DNA of 64,000 nucleotides. Source: Magnolia sinica (Eukaryota; Streptophyta; Magnoliopsida; Magnoliales; Magnoliaceae). Under the pieces are notes generated by a model. That model did not search any database. It was given only the letters and a program-made list of their open reading frames with translations, and was not told the DNA's origin. Made by a program: the position numbers and the translations under genes. The stretch's first letter is position 1; every line of letters starts with the position of its first letter. Shown piece by piece: positions 35,191 to 47,828 of the stretch. The DNA lies in assembly GCF_029962835.1 (NCBI RefSeq), contig NC_080581.1, forward strand, positions 23,264,001 through 23,328,000, in the 5' to 3' direction.

Positions 35191-35700
35191 TTGGTGCGCC
35201 CCAGCCTCATGTGCCATGGTGCGGACCTGAGTGTAATTCCAACTTGATGTATGTATTATATATCCATGCTGTCCATCTATTTTGCCTGATCATTTTAGGA
35301 CATCATCCTAAAAAGTGATGCAGATCTAAATCTCAGGTAGGCTACATTATAGAAACAGTGGTGATTGAATGCCTACCATTAAAAAACATCCTAGGGTTTA
35401 CCTTAATGCCCATCGTAATGTTTATTTTCCATCCAACCTATTGATTACGTCATAAAGACCTGGTTGAAGGGAAAAAACAAATATCAGCTTGATCCAAAAC
35501 TATTATGGCCCACAAGAAGTTTTTACTGTCAATCACCACTGTTTCATGTGGTGTGGTCCACCTGAGATTTGAATCTGATTTATTTTTGAGATGATGTCCT
35601 AAAATTATATGGAAAAGTGGATGGACCACGTGGATATCCTAAACACATCAAGGTTGCCCCACAGTCAGGGCCGTACACCTCATCCACTCCCTATACTTAA
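35190..35700. mobile_element. Foldback MITE
   Basis: Left modules (TGATGTATGTATTATATATC, CCATCTATTTT, GCAGATCTAAATCTCAGGTA, GAAACAGTGGTGATTGAATG) are repeated in reverse complement on the right (AATCACCACTGTTTCATGTG, CACCTGAGATTTGAATCTGA, AAAGTGGATGGACCACGTGG). The centre near 35450 is the turning point. A hairpin of several hundred bases is predicted. It is non-coding. Confidence 0.6.
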
Positions 35701-36817
35701 ACGATGCTCATTCCGGTGGGAGCCACAAGTTTTACAGATAATTATATTTGGTAGAGACTACCAAATTAGGTGGCGCTTAGTGTTGGCATCAGTGATAATG
35801 AGGCCACCCAACTCCCAACAAGCATTGGGTAGCAATATTTTATCAGTCTTGCGGATCACCAAACTAGACATGAAAGGACAGGGACATATAATTTTATTGG
35901 AGGGTCTCAATGGCCAGCTTTGGTTGTTCCCTGAATTTGTTGGAACCTTCGACTGCCCATGTGAAAACACTGTGACCTAAGGGTCCACCATTAATCTTCC
36001 AAATGGGGTTGTTCATGGAAGGGTCATATTGAAAGAAAATTCAACCATTATCTTAGCCGTCCATCTGTGATGATATGGTTGTATTGATGGTTGAGATCGT
36101 TTACATAGAAATAGGTCCAATCAGCAATTCGATCCATCTATTTTATAGGTTTGCTTTTAATTCTAAATAAATGTTAGGTAATCCAAACCATATCATTCAT
36201 GGGTTGGAAAAAGGATGGTTACAAAAAATAAATCCAAATAAAGGATGGATTGGAATTGGTGTGACCTTTTCATGGAAGCCCAAAAAATGTATCCTTGAAT
36301 TGATGGACAGTTCAGATAGACTGGAGTGTCAAAGTGACCTAATACAACTAAAGTTGCTATCTTCAGGAGAGTTCCACTTCAAAGGGGTGCATTGGATCAA
36401 CAATAGAGAAGATTCTTGGGATGCAAACGGCCCACATCCAACATGTACTCAACTCTAGTTATACCGCCGGATCGAGCAAAGAAATTGCGAGGGACTTTGC
36501 TTGAACAAGTATTTAAAAGATGAGAGAGAGATTTTTACTTTCCTTGGTTGATAAAGATTAAGGAGAAAAATTATTGCAAAAAATATTTGATTTAAGAAAT
36601 TAGAAAATATTAAAAATTTACATGTGGCAAGGAACTTAATCACACACGCACGGTGCTACGCAATACTATGGCCCTAACACAGCACACACATACATGAAAT
36701 GTTTTACAGGCAAGCCTACCCATGCTCAATGCATGGTCTCTAGAAGGGGCTCAAGCACCTACGGAAACTCATCTTCTTATAAAGGTAGTTTAAAGCTCTT
36801 TTTGAAAACACCATCAT
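35700..36817. other. No gene seen
   Basis: An unrecognised stretch. It includes a short open frame (35609-35980) with no recognisable domain and no start or promoter context, and a relative of the 14593 repeat tail at 36340. The region before 36818 is the target of the copia insertion. Confidence 0.35.
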
Positions 36818-36822
36818 GTTAG

Positions 36823-37674
36823 TGTTGAAATTTTGGTTTTAAAATAAATAAATTTTGAAAATTTTTGTTTCTCGTCAAAACGAATTTGGAAAAATAAAGA
36901 AAACGTTGCTTTTTTATTTAGTCGCATATCAGATAGAGCAGGAGATCAAACCTTTTGGTAATTTATAAGTTTTTGAGTGTGGAGTATTCTTACTTGGAAA
37001 AATGGAGAGAGATATGTTTGGTTCGCATATTCCAGTGCATAGCACTGGAACACATGCGTGCGCTTGCTCAGGCACGGGCATGAGCACAAGCAGTGTTCCT
37101 GTATTTGGTGCACTTTACACTTCGCACATGTGCATCATCAGATCATTGATCTAATGATGTGAAACATTTCAAATTTAGTGTCAATGGTTGAAAATATTTC
37201 ACAAATATTATCAACCATTGATGACCACCTGGCAACGGTACACACCCTATATGCTATATAGACTAGACCCTCCAGGTCTAGAACAGATTCAATTAGAATC
37301 CAATCTGATCTCTCTAAACCATTTTCCCTATTAAGTTTATTCAAGAACTTGCTGAGTGACTTAAACATTGTTTGAGTCACTGAGTTAAATAACTCAACAA
37401 ATCTTTATAGTTTCAAACTATGTTAACTGAGTCCTTGAGTAGGTCCCTTTGTGATTGTTGCACACAAGACCTTAAGAAAAAGACTTGTCTTATCCTAGAA
37501 GCAATTCGCACGGAACCCATCAGTGATCTCAATTCAGCCGAGAAGGGGGCGAATTAAGCTTTAAGGACAACATATTACATATGTGATTTCGCCCGGTGTT
37601 AATTTTTATTTATTTATTTATTTACTTTTTTTACCATTCGGTTTCCAATATTATTTGTGAAATATTTTCCAACA
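36823..37674 (+). repeat. 5' LTR (852 bases)
   Basis: Collinear with 41438-42489 but about 200 bases shorter. It lacks the segment of the 3' LTR between GCACTTCGCACGTGCAC and GTTGATCTAATGATCTGAAA (about 41760-41960). Both copies share the start, the GCACTTTGCACTTCGCAC block, the block at CTAAACCATTTTCCC/CTAAACAATTCTCCC, and the end. Confidence 0.85.
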
Positions 37675-37721
37675 TTCTTAAAGCTGGATTCATGTATACA
37701 GAAAGTGTTGCATTAGTCAAA

Positions 37722-38560
37722 CTGATGAATTGGGACCTGATCAGACTAGAACGATTTGAGGGTACCAACTTCACCAGATAGCAAGACAAGTCGAAGTTTT
37801 TTCTCACTACTTTGAAGATATTCTACATTTTGTACCTTGATCTACAACATTTACCAAAAATGATTGACAATGACACTCCAGAATAGATCACTGCCAGAAT
37901 CAAATGACAAGAAGACGAATTACCATGTCACAGTCACATCCTCAATGCATTGTCTAATCGACTGTACGACCTGTACACAAAACCAACTTCACCAAATGAA
38001 ATTTGGAATGCGTTGGAATACAAGTACAAGGCCGAAGAAGAAGGAACACAAAAAATTCTAATCATTAGGTACTTTGATTTCATGATGGTGGACAATAAGC
38101 CTCTACTAACTTAAATTCATGATTTACAGTTGATTGTAACAAAATAAAGGGACTAAAATTCAACTTACCTGAATCTTTTCAAGTCGAATTTATTATAGCC
38201 AAACTATTTCCAAGTTGGAAGGACTACAGGAAGAAGCTGCTGCATAAATCAGAAGAGTTCACCCTTAAACAAATCCAAAAGCATCTTCATATTGAGGAAG
38301 AATCTCACAACTAAGATAATATGAATGATGCCAATGGTGCATCCTCTTCAAGGTGAATGTAGTAGAAAAAACCATCTTAAAATATTAACTCTAAGAAGAA
38401 CGAATCCCTAAAACTTAATAAAGATTAATGAAAATTCAAGAAAACTTAAATGAAGAAAAATGTTAAATCCAAGGGCCCTTGTTATGTTTATAGCAAGACC
38501 AAACATTTCGTTCGAGCTTGTAGTGATCACAAAAAGCCTAAGAAATAGGCTAATGCAATA
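37722..38560 (+). pseudogene. copia gag with zinc knuckle remnant
   Basis: It begins MNWDLIRLERFEGTNFTR (37722). Gag-like sequence follows in shifted frames (HSHILNALSNRLYDLYTKPT near 37935; PNEIWNALEYKYKAEEEGTQ near 38000). A degraded CCHC knuckle comes next (GPCYVYSKTKHFVRACSDH, about 38470-38530), with one Cys replaced. Several stops and frameshifts are present. Confidence 0.8.
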
Positions 38561-38599
38561 CATGATGATATCGTAGGAATGGTCATGAAAGTGAACATA

Positions 38600-40858
38600 A
38601 TTCCAGAGAAAGTCTCCAGTTAGTGGTATCATACAGGTGCCACAGTCCTTGTATGCAATAACAGATTTGCCTTCAAAACTTATGAAGACGTGGCCAACAG
38701 TTAATAGGTTCAAATGGAAAAAGAATGTCGATCGAATAATAAGATGTGGACCTAATATTTACTGGTAGAAAGAAGGTAATTCGAACCAACGTGATGAATG
38801 TCCCAGACATAATGAGGAACTTAGTCTTAGGAATTTTTTTGGAAAAACCCGATATCAGGATTCTGTATGAATCCGACAAGTTGATCTTATCCAAAAATTA
38901 GAATTTTATGGGAAAATGATATGCTTATAATGGGATGATTAAATTTTTGTTGAACGAATAAAATTCTTTTGCTTACAAGTTGAGTCTATAACTTTATGGC
39001 ATGCTAGATTAGCACATATAAGCTATACTCATGGCTAAGAATGGTTTAATATCATACAATAATAGTGAGAATAATAAATGTGAAATATACATATGACATA
39101 AAATGACTAAGAAACCATTCCATGTTGTTAAGAGATCGTCTCAAATGTTAGAACTAGTGCATACTGACATGTGTAAGTTACATGACATTCTTACTCGAGA
39201 AAGCAAGAGGTACATCATAACATTCATAGATGATTGTTCAAGATATATGTATGTGTACCTGTTAAAATATAAAAATGAGGCATTTAATGTATTTAAGACA
39301 TATAAATCCGAAGTAAAAAATCAATTAGTTAAAAAGTTAAAAATCTTCTGTAGTGACAGAAGAGAAGAATACTTTTCTAATGAATTTTCTAACTATTGTG
39401 AAGAACACGATATAGTATACCAGTACATAGTGCCCTACACACCACAACAAAATGGTGTGGTTGATAGAAAAAAAAGGACTTTAGTTAAAATGGTCAACTC
39501 AATGCTAATACAAGCAAAGTTGTCATTAAGCCTATGGGGAGAAGCACTGTTTGTATCGTGTCACGTACTAAATAGAATCCCATCTAAGAAACTAAGACCT
39601 TGCTATATGAAATATGGAAAAGAAAGAAATCTAACTTAGAATACCTTAAAGTCTAGAGGTGTCTTGCGTATTATAGAACTCCTGACCCTAGAAGAGCCAG
39701 GTTATGATCGAGAGCTATAAAGCGCATTTTTGTAGGGTATGCACAAAACCAGAAATGAAAGGAAAGTATGTAGACTCATTAAATCTCCGTATGAATTAAA
39801 ATAAGTACCCAAACAATAACATGAAAATTTTGATTCAAAAGTGTTATCTTATGGTTTCATATATAACATAACTGAAAAGTGCATATACTTTAAAGTTTAT
39901 AATGATTAGATATTTATATATACATGACATGCTAATTATTAGCAATAAAATGGAAGATGTAACTGAAATAAAGAAGTTTTTCTCCTCCATTTTCAAAATG
40001 AAGGATCTTGGACAAGTGGATACTATATTAGGTATCAAAATTAAAAACCATAATAGGGGTAATACATGGTGTTAGTCTCATTATATTGAGAAGATACTAA
40101 ACATATTTAACCACTTGAAAATCAAAAAGGCTTAAATCTCATCTGATCTAAGTATCAAATTAAAAGAAAACAATGGAATAGTAGTTATATAACTAGAGTA
40201 TGCTAGCGTTATAGACAGTCTTATGTATGTACGCAATACATAAAACCGGATATAGCATACGCTATGAATAAACTAAGTAAGTCTACTAGTAATCCCAATG
40301 TTGAACACTAGAAAGCTATAAGTAGAATTTTAGGTTATCTAAAAGAAACCAAAGAACTGTGGCAATTTTACTTAGAGTTTTCAACTGTTTTAGAAAGATA
40401 TACCGATGCAAGTTGGATATTGAGTGCATGAGACAACAAGTCCGCAACAAGGTGCATATTCACCTTAGGAGGTGCAATTATCTCCTGAGTATCTAAGAAA
40501 CAAGCTTGCATAATGCACTCGATAATGGAGTCTGAATTTATAGCATTGGTTGAAACTGACAAAGAGGTTGAGTGGCTAAGGGATCTTCTATTAGAAATAA
40601 AAAAAAATTGTGAAGCTTATACCAGTTGTTTCACTTCATTGTGATAGTGAAGCTAATCTACTGAGAGCCTACAACAGTATATATAATGGGAAGTCCAGAC
40701 ACATAAGTCTAAAATATGATTATGTAAGGCAATTGATCCAATATGCGATCTCATTTATAAAGTCAAATAATAACTGGGCTGATCCTTTTACTAAACCCCT
40801 AATAAGAGAGGTAATAAAGACAATGTCTAGAGGGATAGAGTTAAAACTCTTCAACTAA
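38600..40858 (+). pseudogene. copia pol: protease, integrase, partial reverse transcriptase, RNase H
   Basis: The protease motif appears as WYHTGATVLVCNNR (about 38623). The integrase core has a 178-codon open frame at 39103-39639 with LELVHTDMCKLHD, IDDCSRYMYVYLLKY, IFCSDRREEYFSNEF and PQQNGVVDRKKRTL; the glutamate expected in the last block is Asp. Most of the first half of reverse transcriptase is deleted between about 39740 and 39790. The active-site motif reads YIHD at 39917-39928. RNase H follows (YTDASWILSA near 40391; HSIMESEFIALVETDKEVEW near 40518; IYNGKSRHISL near 40680; WADPFTKPLIREV near 40778), ending TAA 40856-40858. Confidence 0.88.
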
Positions 40859-41426
40859 AGTTCCACCAGTGATGGAAACCCAACTCAAAATTGAATTAGG
40901 GTGAATGGTTAAAAAATCACTAATAAGTGAAAAGCTTCAACACTAAAATTGTAAATAACACACTAAAATTGTAAATAACCTCATCCATGGTGAAGAGTGC
41001 TGACCGTTACAAAGTGAGAATTGAGTCTTAGAACTCTTAATGAAATCCAGTATATAAAACAAGTATTTTAAATAGTAACGAAAATACTAAAAGAATTTCA
41101 CCTATATGAACGTAGAAGTGATGCCGCTTCTTATGAGAGTTAAATTTTTTCTTAGAATTATTCATGAAACAAGATAAACATATGATAATTAAAAGTGCTA
41201 AGTGATATAAGAGAATTTATATAACGCAGATGCTATTATATGTGTATTATCTTCAGTTGAGTCATTAAGGAATAACTGATTCAAAGCCGTGGTTACTAGG
41301 GATTTCAACAAAACTTCAAAATACTTATACTAACAAAATATTCAAATCATAAAGTTATCTTTCTCTATACATAAGAGTTGTTTTTTATCTTTAACAAAAA
41401 AAAAATTTACTAATTATTTTAAAACT

Positions 41427-42489
41427 AAGTGGGAGATTGTCGAAATTTTAGTTTTAAAATAAATAATTTTTAAAACTTTTCGTTTCCCACCAAAAAGAAT
41501 TTTAAAAAATAAAAGAAATATTACTTTTTTGTTTAGTCCCCATAGATAGAGTGAGAAATTTTTTATTGTTTATAAGACTTTGAGTGTTGAATATTCTTAC
41601 TTGGAGAAATGGAGAGAGATACTTAATTTGTATGTTCTAGTGCGTAACACTGGAACACATACGCACATGCGCATATGTGCTCGCACTCAGGCTCGAACAT
41701 GGGTGTGGGCATGGGCAGTGTGGTTGTAATGGCGCACTTTGCACTTCGCACGTGCACATCGTGTTGTAAATTAGTCAGTCCTTCGTGAGACGGTGCGATC
41801 GCGGTGTGAGATAGATGTGTGAAGTGGTCTAGGCATTATAGACTGTTGGAAATGGTCAGATCAATGAATCCAAAAACCGTCAACCATTTTTTTAAATGGT
41901 TAATAGCCTTAATAGCCAAAATGGTCCGAAAACAGATGATCCTTAATGATTCAATAGTCAGACCGTTGATCTAATGATCTGAAACAATTGAAACTTAGTG
42001 CCAATAGTAAAAAATATTTAACAAATGTTTTAAACCATTGATGACCACCTGGTAATGGTCCACACCCTAGATGATATATAAATTTGACCCTCTAGTTCCA
42101 GAATCATTCAAGACCAATATATTCAATCAAAATCCGATCTGATCTCTCTAAACAATTCTCCCTTTTAAGTTTATTTAAGAACTTGCTGAGTGACTTGAAC
42201 ATTGTTTGAGTTACTAAGTTCGACCACTCAACAAATCTTTCAGAATTCAGAACTGTGTTAACCGAGTCTTTGAGTAGGTCCCTTCTTGATTGCTGCACGC
42301 AGGACCTTATGAAAAAAACTTATCTTATCTTGGAAACGATTCATTTGTGACCCATCAACGATCTCAATTCAACTGAGAAGTGGGCAAATTAAGCTTTAAG
42401 GACAACGCATTACATACATGATCCAACCTAGTGTTAATTTTATTTTTATCTTTTAGTTTTCAATATTATTTGTGAAATATTTTCAAACA
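41427..42489 (+). repeat. Polypurine tract and 3' LTR (LTR 41438-42489, 1052 bases)
   Basis: The purine run AAGTGGGAGAT (41427-41437) precedes the LTR start TGTCGAAATT. The LTR ends TTTTCAAACA at 42489, followed by the target duplication GTTAA. It is the longer of the two LTR copies. Confidence 0.82.
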
Positions 42490-42531
42490 GTTAATTTTAA
42501 AACCACTATAAGGACAACAATATTTTCGTGT

Positions 42532-42535
<4 letters not shown>

Positions 42536-42586
<51 letters not shown>

Positions 42587-42611
42587 GCATTTATAAAAAT
42601 ATATATATATA
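42536..42611. repeat. (TA)n microsatellite, two runs
   Basis: TA runs at 42536-42582 and 42598-42611 are separated by TGTGCATTTATAAAAA. Confidence 0.9.
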
Positions 42612-43330
42612 GTATAGGTATTCAACAATTTAAACTTATATCCATGATGTAATTTAAATCTTATAAGAATATTAGTGAATCTAGTCTTGAAATAATATTC
42701 ATTTATTGTCAAATTTAAATTAATTCACTCATATGTTTTAACCATTATGATTTCATAACTAGCTTGCACATTACGACTATGTGAAAAATCTTATTTCACT
42801 ATCATTTTAGAGATTCAACTTAAGGCTTATACTATTCTTATAGGTATGGATTCATTGATACAATATTTTGCATCTCATTCTTATTCAAGAATCAATTATT
42901 AAAATATTAACTACAGAATATTAAATAATAAAATTTTTCAAATATTTTTAGGCCAAATTATTGGTTGATCAACTTGTGATCGTCAACAAGCCAGTCAAAT
43001 ATGATAATTTAATTCATTATATTACAAGTGAATTGAATCCAATATTTAACCCATTTAACTTTACGATTTCTTTGACATGACATAATAATCACATTTTTCT
43101 TAATTATTTTTTAATAGAGTTGTATATTTATGAATTAATTCTCAAAAATTAAAATTATATTATTATTTCTAAGGTAGGAAATTTAGCCTTATATACTTTT
43201 GAGTTAAGTTTGAAGAAAGAAAAGTATAAAATAAGTTAACTATATCCTTCTAAACTCAATTTCACATCAAGTTTCAATTGTCAATATTGAATTCAAGTAG
43301 ATTTTCAATATAAACAATATATAGGTTTTC
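42612..43330. other. AT-rich DNA, no gene recognised
   Basis: Probably part of the copia-like element that begins to be recognisable at about 43330, but too worn to delimit. Confidence 0.35.
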
Positions 43331-46020
43331 CATATAGCAATGCTTCTTAACATTCCAAAAGCTAATCCACATGTTAGATCTGTGGTAAATTTGGTCATAA
43401 TGCAATTGAACTTTATCAAATGATGAATTTCTTTATCAAGGATGTCGTCGCTTGAATAAATTGCTTCCATTATTGTACAGTGCAATGGTTCTTTTGATAA
43501 TCAAACATGGTATATTGATGGTAAAGCCATCAATCCAGTTATTGTTGATCTTCAAAACTTTTCTTTTTAGTAGGAATATCATAAACAAGACAATGTGACT
43601 ATTGGAAATGATATTAGTTAATATGGATTCAAATATTCTTATCACACCCTCTTCTCACTTCAAACTTAATAATTTTCTTCATTATCTTGCTACTTATGCT
43701 AATTTTTACTTATGATACTAATTGTCATTTTATATTTACACTCAATTTTTTCATTATGAATGACAACACTATGGGGAGGAAGCTTATATTAGGGCTGAGC
43801 GAGAATAATCTCTATCCCATCCATCTTCAACGTAATCATCTTAATAAATCAAATTATATGGTACTTATATATATATATGAGAAATTGTTTCTTTTTTCTT
43901 TTTACATCTTCATCTAAATTGTCTGGTGCTTATAATTCTATAATAATTATTAATTCCTCAAGCAATTACTTTCAAGAGATCTTCTAAGCATGTCGGCTTT
44001 TAGGAGTCCTATTAAATGAGTAAAAATGACTGCCTTTTGTTTTATCTTCAAGTATTTTCTTTTTTTTTTCTTCTTTAAAATAATTAACTCTTATATATGT
44101 ATGAATGTTTCCTTTTTCTTCAATTACTGGTCATCAGTATTAAGTCATTTTCATAGATGATTTTTCTTGTTATTCAAAGCTTTATCTATTACATCTTAAA
44201 TATATTGTATTATAATTTTTTGTCAAATTTAAGTTATTAGTTAAAAATTTATTATTATATAAAATAAAATTCTTTTAATCTTATAGGGGAGTTGAATTTT
44301 CTAGTAATTACTTTAAATTTTTTAAATTCACATGAAATTATACACCATCTTTTTTGCCCATATACATCAAGAGAAACTGGAGTCACTGAATGAAAACATT
44401 GACATGTGGTTGAAACATGATTAACATTACTTACACATTCTTACTTTTCACAAAAATATTGGGGTTGAAGCATTCAGTATTTTCATGTATTTCTAAATTA
44501 TTTTATTTTATGTATTTTTTAGGTGCACATGCTATCTATTTTTATGTCCTTAAAATTAACATAAAATGAAATATCATACAAAAAAATGTCTCATTTTAAA
44601 GTAGTCTTAATCATCATGGATATAAATGGTTTGATAGGTTCACTAGTTATATAATTATTTCCCGCCATGTGGTATTTAATGAAGCATCTTTTTCATTTTA
44701 GAATCTACCTTTTCACTATATAAATTTGGTTATATATAAATGATTGTATAAAATCATGCAAAAATAAGATAATCTATTAATCGGTACAAAACTTGACTTG
44801 TAACAAAAGGCTTTGCTTAAGGATTGGACTACACAAAGACTTTTAGTCTCTTTTTTTAAATTCAATATTGTTCCTCTTATATTAGCTTTTGCCATCTACG
44901 TTAATTAGTCTATTCACCAACTTGATGTGTCCAATGCTAATAACATAGTTTATATTGAACAATTTTTAGAGATTTATTGATATACAACATCCAGATTATC
45001 TGTTCAAGTTCACAAAGCCATTTTGCCTTGAAGAAGGTCCTATGTGTTTGGTTCAATCGACTATCATTATTCTTATTTTGGTTTTGTTGAAAGTCAGGTT
45101 GATTATTTCTTATTCACATTTCTTATTTCTGATATATGTTTCTGACATATGTTTCTGACATTAAACTTATAAGCAATAAACTTGACGGCATGACAATTCT
45201 TATTGATTGATTAAGTGTTAAATTTATAATGAAAGATTTCACGTAATGGAGTTACTTTTTTATATTAGAGGCCTATCGTGATTTATCTAAGCTATATATT
45301 TTACAAACTAAATATAGTATTGATCTTCTTCATTTGATAAAGCGGATGGTGCAAAATCATACTTAGTTCCTACTATTTCTAGCAATAAATTATCTTGTTT
45401 TGATGGAGATCTACTTAATGACAACATTGAATATCAAAGAGTAGTGGGTGCTCTTTCAATACTTAACCCTTGTACAGATGTTATGTTTTTCGTGAATCAA
45501 GTGTGTTAATTTATGCTCATTCGATTAATAACTTACTAGACTATATTTAAAAGAATACTCTATTTCTTAAAAGTAAAATTGATTATGGCCTATTTTTTAA
45601 TATGGAGTTTTTTTCCCTCTGTAATGTAATACTAATGCCGACTAGGTAGGTGGTCCTAAAGATAGATGATCAACAAGTTTGTTTGGAGAATAGAAGGCAA
45701 ATATAAATCAATGGCCATTACGACTGTTGAATTTTGTCAGTTATTCACGTTGATAAAAGCTTTTATAATATTTCTTGATTCTCCTCTTACTTCATGGTCC
45801 AATAATGTAGAAGCCTCTAATCTAGTCTTCCATTCTTGCACAAAATACATTAAAGTCAATATTCAATTTATATGTGAGAAAACGTTGGTAAAGATAACAT
45901 AGTTAAATATATCTCTAACATTGATCAAATGGTTAATATCTTTAACAAAAGACTTACGTCGGCATATTTTATAAAACTTCAGGATAAACTAATGACACAT
46001 TACTTCCCATCAGCTTAAGG
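43330..46020 (+). pseudogene. Highly decayed Ty1/copia gag-pol (Ale-like)
   Basis: Domains can be followed only piecewise. The zinc knuckle is CQICGKFGHNAIELYQMMNF in mutated form (about 43368-43430). The pre-integrase block is NCHFIFTLNFFIMNDNTMGR (about 43720). Part of the integrase core lies near 44270-44440. Reverse transcriptase ends around 45180-45300 (VKFIMKDF) and 45340-45480 (DGAKSYLVPT; YQRVVGALSIL). RNase H with SPLTSWSNNVEASNLVFHSC lies near 45780-45900. It ends with a purine run in AGCTTAAGGGGGCATATT (46012-46029). Many stops and frameshifts make it an old insertion. The clade label is tentative. Confidence 0.75.
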
Positions 46021-46364
46021 GGGCATATTACTTGTCTAACATATAAGGCAATTTCATCTACATGGAGGACTTCTCATCCAAATCAGTAAAATAATGGGGA
46101 AGATTTAATTATATCTCATTTAAATCAGTGAGACGAAAATGAGCCTAATCTGTAGTTATGTATCTAGATATATTATTATATATATACATGTATATAACTA
46201 ATTCTTCTTGATTGTAGTTTGACTAATTATACAAATTCATATAAATATAAAATGAAACTACAAACATATGGTGTTGAAAACTCTCCTCTCCAATACATAT
46301 GTTCTACTAAACTTTCAATAATCAAAGTATATTATTAATTGAATGAATGTTTTACTCCTAAATG
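46021..46364 (+). other. Probable LTR fragment of the decayed copia, ended by the CACTA element
   Basis: It follows the purine run of the copia element and carries an (AT)-rich TATA-like ATTATATATATACA (46172-46185). The right border is set by the start of the CACTA terminal repeat at 46365. Confidence 0.4.
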
Positions 46365-46920
46365 CATTACCAAAAGAATGATCAAAGGCTACGGACTATG
46401 ATAGTTTTTAGCTACGGATATAGACCGTAGCTAAGTTACTACGGCTTAAATTTGTAGCTAAAAATGCCCAAACCGTAGCTAAAAGCTAACACCTCCACGC
46501 GTTCATATAACTTGCGATAGCCCCATAAGGGACTTTACGAGGCCCATTAAAATGTGTGTGCTCCATCTAATACGTTTATCCATTTTTAAAGAGCATGTTA
46601 GGGCATGATCCCAAAAAAGGAAGTAGATTGAACGCTCAAGTGGACCACATGGTAGGAAAGAGTGGAGATTAATACCTACCATTGATCCATGTTGTGGTTC
46701 AATTAGACCTTCGATTTGCCTAGATGTTGGGGTCATTCCCTATAAAAAAATTACAAAAATATTGGACGAAGTGGATATATCAAATGCATTATGATGAACC
46801 CTATAAATCCCTTGACAAGACGGTCCATCCAGAACCCGTCAGACATGCATTGGGGCTGTGAAGGATATACAATGGCTATGGTCCATAAGGCTTTTAGCTA
46901 CGGTCTAAAACCGTAGCAGG
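46365..46920. repeat. CACTA left terminal and sub-terminal repeats
   Basis: The terminal repeat is at 46365-46394. GCTACGG-type units follow at about 46388, 46413, 46429 (CCGTAGC), 46440 and 46473. A further pair lies at 46899-46917 (GCTACGGTCTAAAACCGTAG) after a nested foldback repeat. Confidence 0.75.
46525..46820. mobile_element. Foldback MITE nested in the CACTA left arm
   Basis: CATAAGGGACTTTACGAGGC on the left is mirrored by GATGAACCCTATAAATCCCTT on the right. The arms contain CCATTTTTAAAGAGCATGTT and reversed counterparts. It separates the left sub-terminal repeat cluster into two parts, so it inserted after the CACTA array formed. Confidence 0.5.
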
Positions 46921-47615
46921 TGAAAATGCGAAAAACCGTGGTGCCTTTTTCTTTTCCTCCTCTCATGAAACCTTTCATTTCCCACGTTCGTCCCTTCCTC
47001 TCTCACGAAACGTTCATACAACCTGGTAAAAAAAACCACATTCTCTCTCACGTCCATCCCTTTCTCTCTCTCTCGATCTCCCCCACCCCTTCTCTCTCTC
47101 TCTCTCTCTCAATCTCCCACGCCCCTTTTCTCTCTCTTGATCTCCCCTCTCACAAACTCCTTTTCTCTCCCTAACCATCCCCTCTCACTTGATCTCACAA
47201 ACTCCTCTTCATCATTGGATGTTTTCGAGTTGTTGCACTCCTGGTCGTGAAGGATCTAAAACGTCTCTCTGCTGAAAGATTCAGAATCCCTCTCTCACTC
47301 CCACTCACAAAATATCAAAGACCCTTTCCACTGATAGATCTGAAAGCAGAGCTCTCTCTGCTACTTGTCGCAAAAGTCACAGGTAGAGCACCAAACAAGC
47401 TCTTTAAGGAAAGGTTAGTTTATGTAGAAATAATTTTCAATCAATTTTTTGTTGTTTGTTTCCAAATTTCGGATGTTTAGATTTAGGAGTTTCTGATTAT
47501 TATTTTTTGATTTATACTTTTTTTACTGAAATTGAATGTTGAGATTAGAGTTTCTAAAATTTATTTGTAAATTTGTTTTATGATGATGTAGAGGGGGATT
47601 TCCCTTGGAAAATGC

Positions 47616-47828
47616 ATGGTGTACCCTATTTTGAAGCTTAATATGGTGTTGTGGGTTGCGGTATGGTTCGATCCCGAGCCAATTGATCGTTGCTTCACTA
47701 ACGTCAATATAGTGTGTGAGGACAAGAACATGTGGAAGAAGGGATGCCAACTATTTGACGAAATTCCCAAAGCCCATGTTGCACAGGCGTGCACCTCTTA
47801 TGTATTTATCGCAACTTCTTTCCATTAA
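47616..47828 (+). pseudogene. PPR-like fragment captured in the CACTA element
   Basis: An open stretch of about 70 codons includes KKGCQLFDEIPKAHVAQ (near 47733), resembling one pentatricopeptide-repeat helix pair with the LFDE.P core. Such proteins bind RNA in organelles. Only one repeat is visible, with no organelle targeting signal. The CT-rich leader-like DNA upstream (46980-47210) and a GTTAGT donor-like site at 47415 suggest it may belong to a captured 5' gene part. The match is weak and chance similarity is possible. Confidence 0.35.

Larger units (their letters stand above)
36823..42489 (+). mobile_element. Complete but dead Ty1/copia element with 5-bp target duplication
   Basis: Two LTRs flank gag-pol remnants. 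The 5' LTR starts TGTTGAAATTTTGGTTTTAA and the 3' LTR TGTCGAAATTTTAGTTTTAA; both end in AATATTTTC(C/A)AACA. The flanks GTTAG (36818-36822) and GTTAA (42490-42494) are a 5-base target duplication with one change. Internal order is gag, zinc knuckle, protease, integrase, reverse transcriptase (partial) and RNase H, on the plus strand. No good tRNA-Met primer-binding site follows the 5' LTR. Confidence 0.88.

Noticed and set aside
35609..35980. 123-codon open frame on the plus strand
   Set aside because: It runs through a foldback repeat, shows no domain, and has no promoter or splice context.
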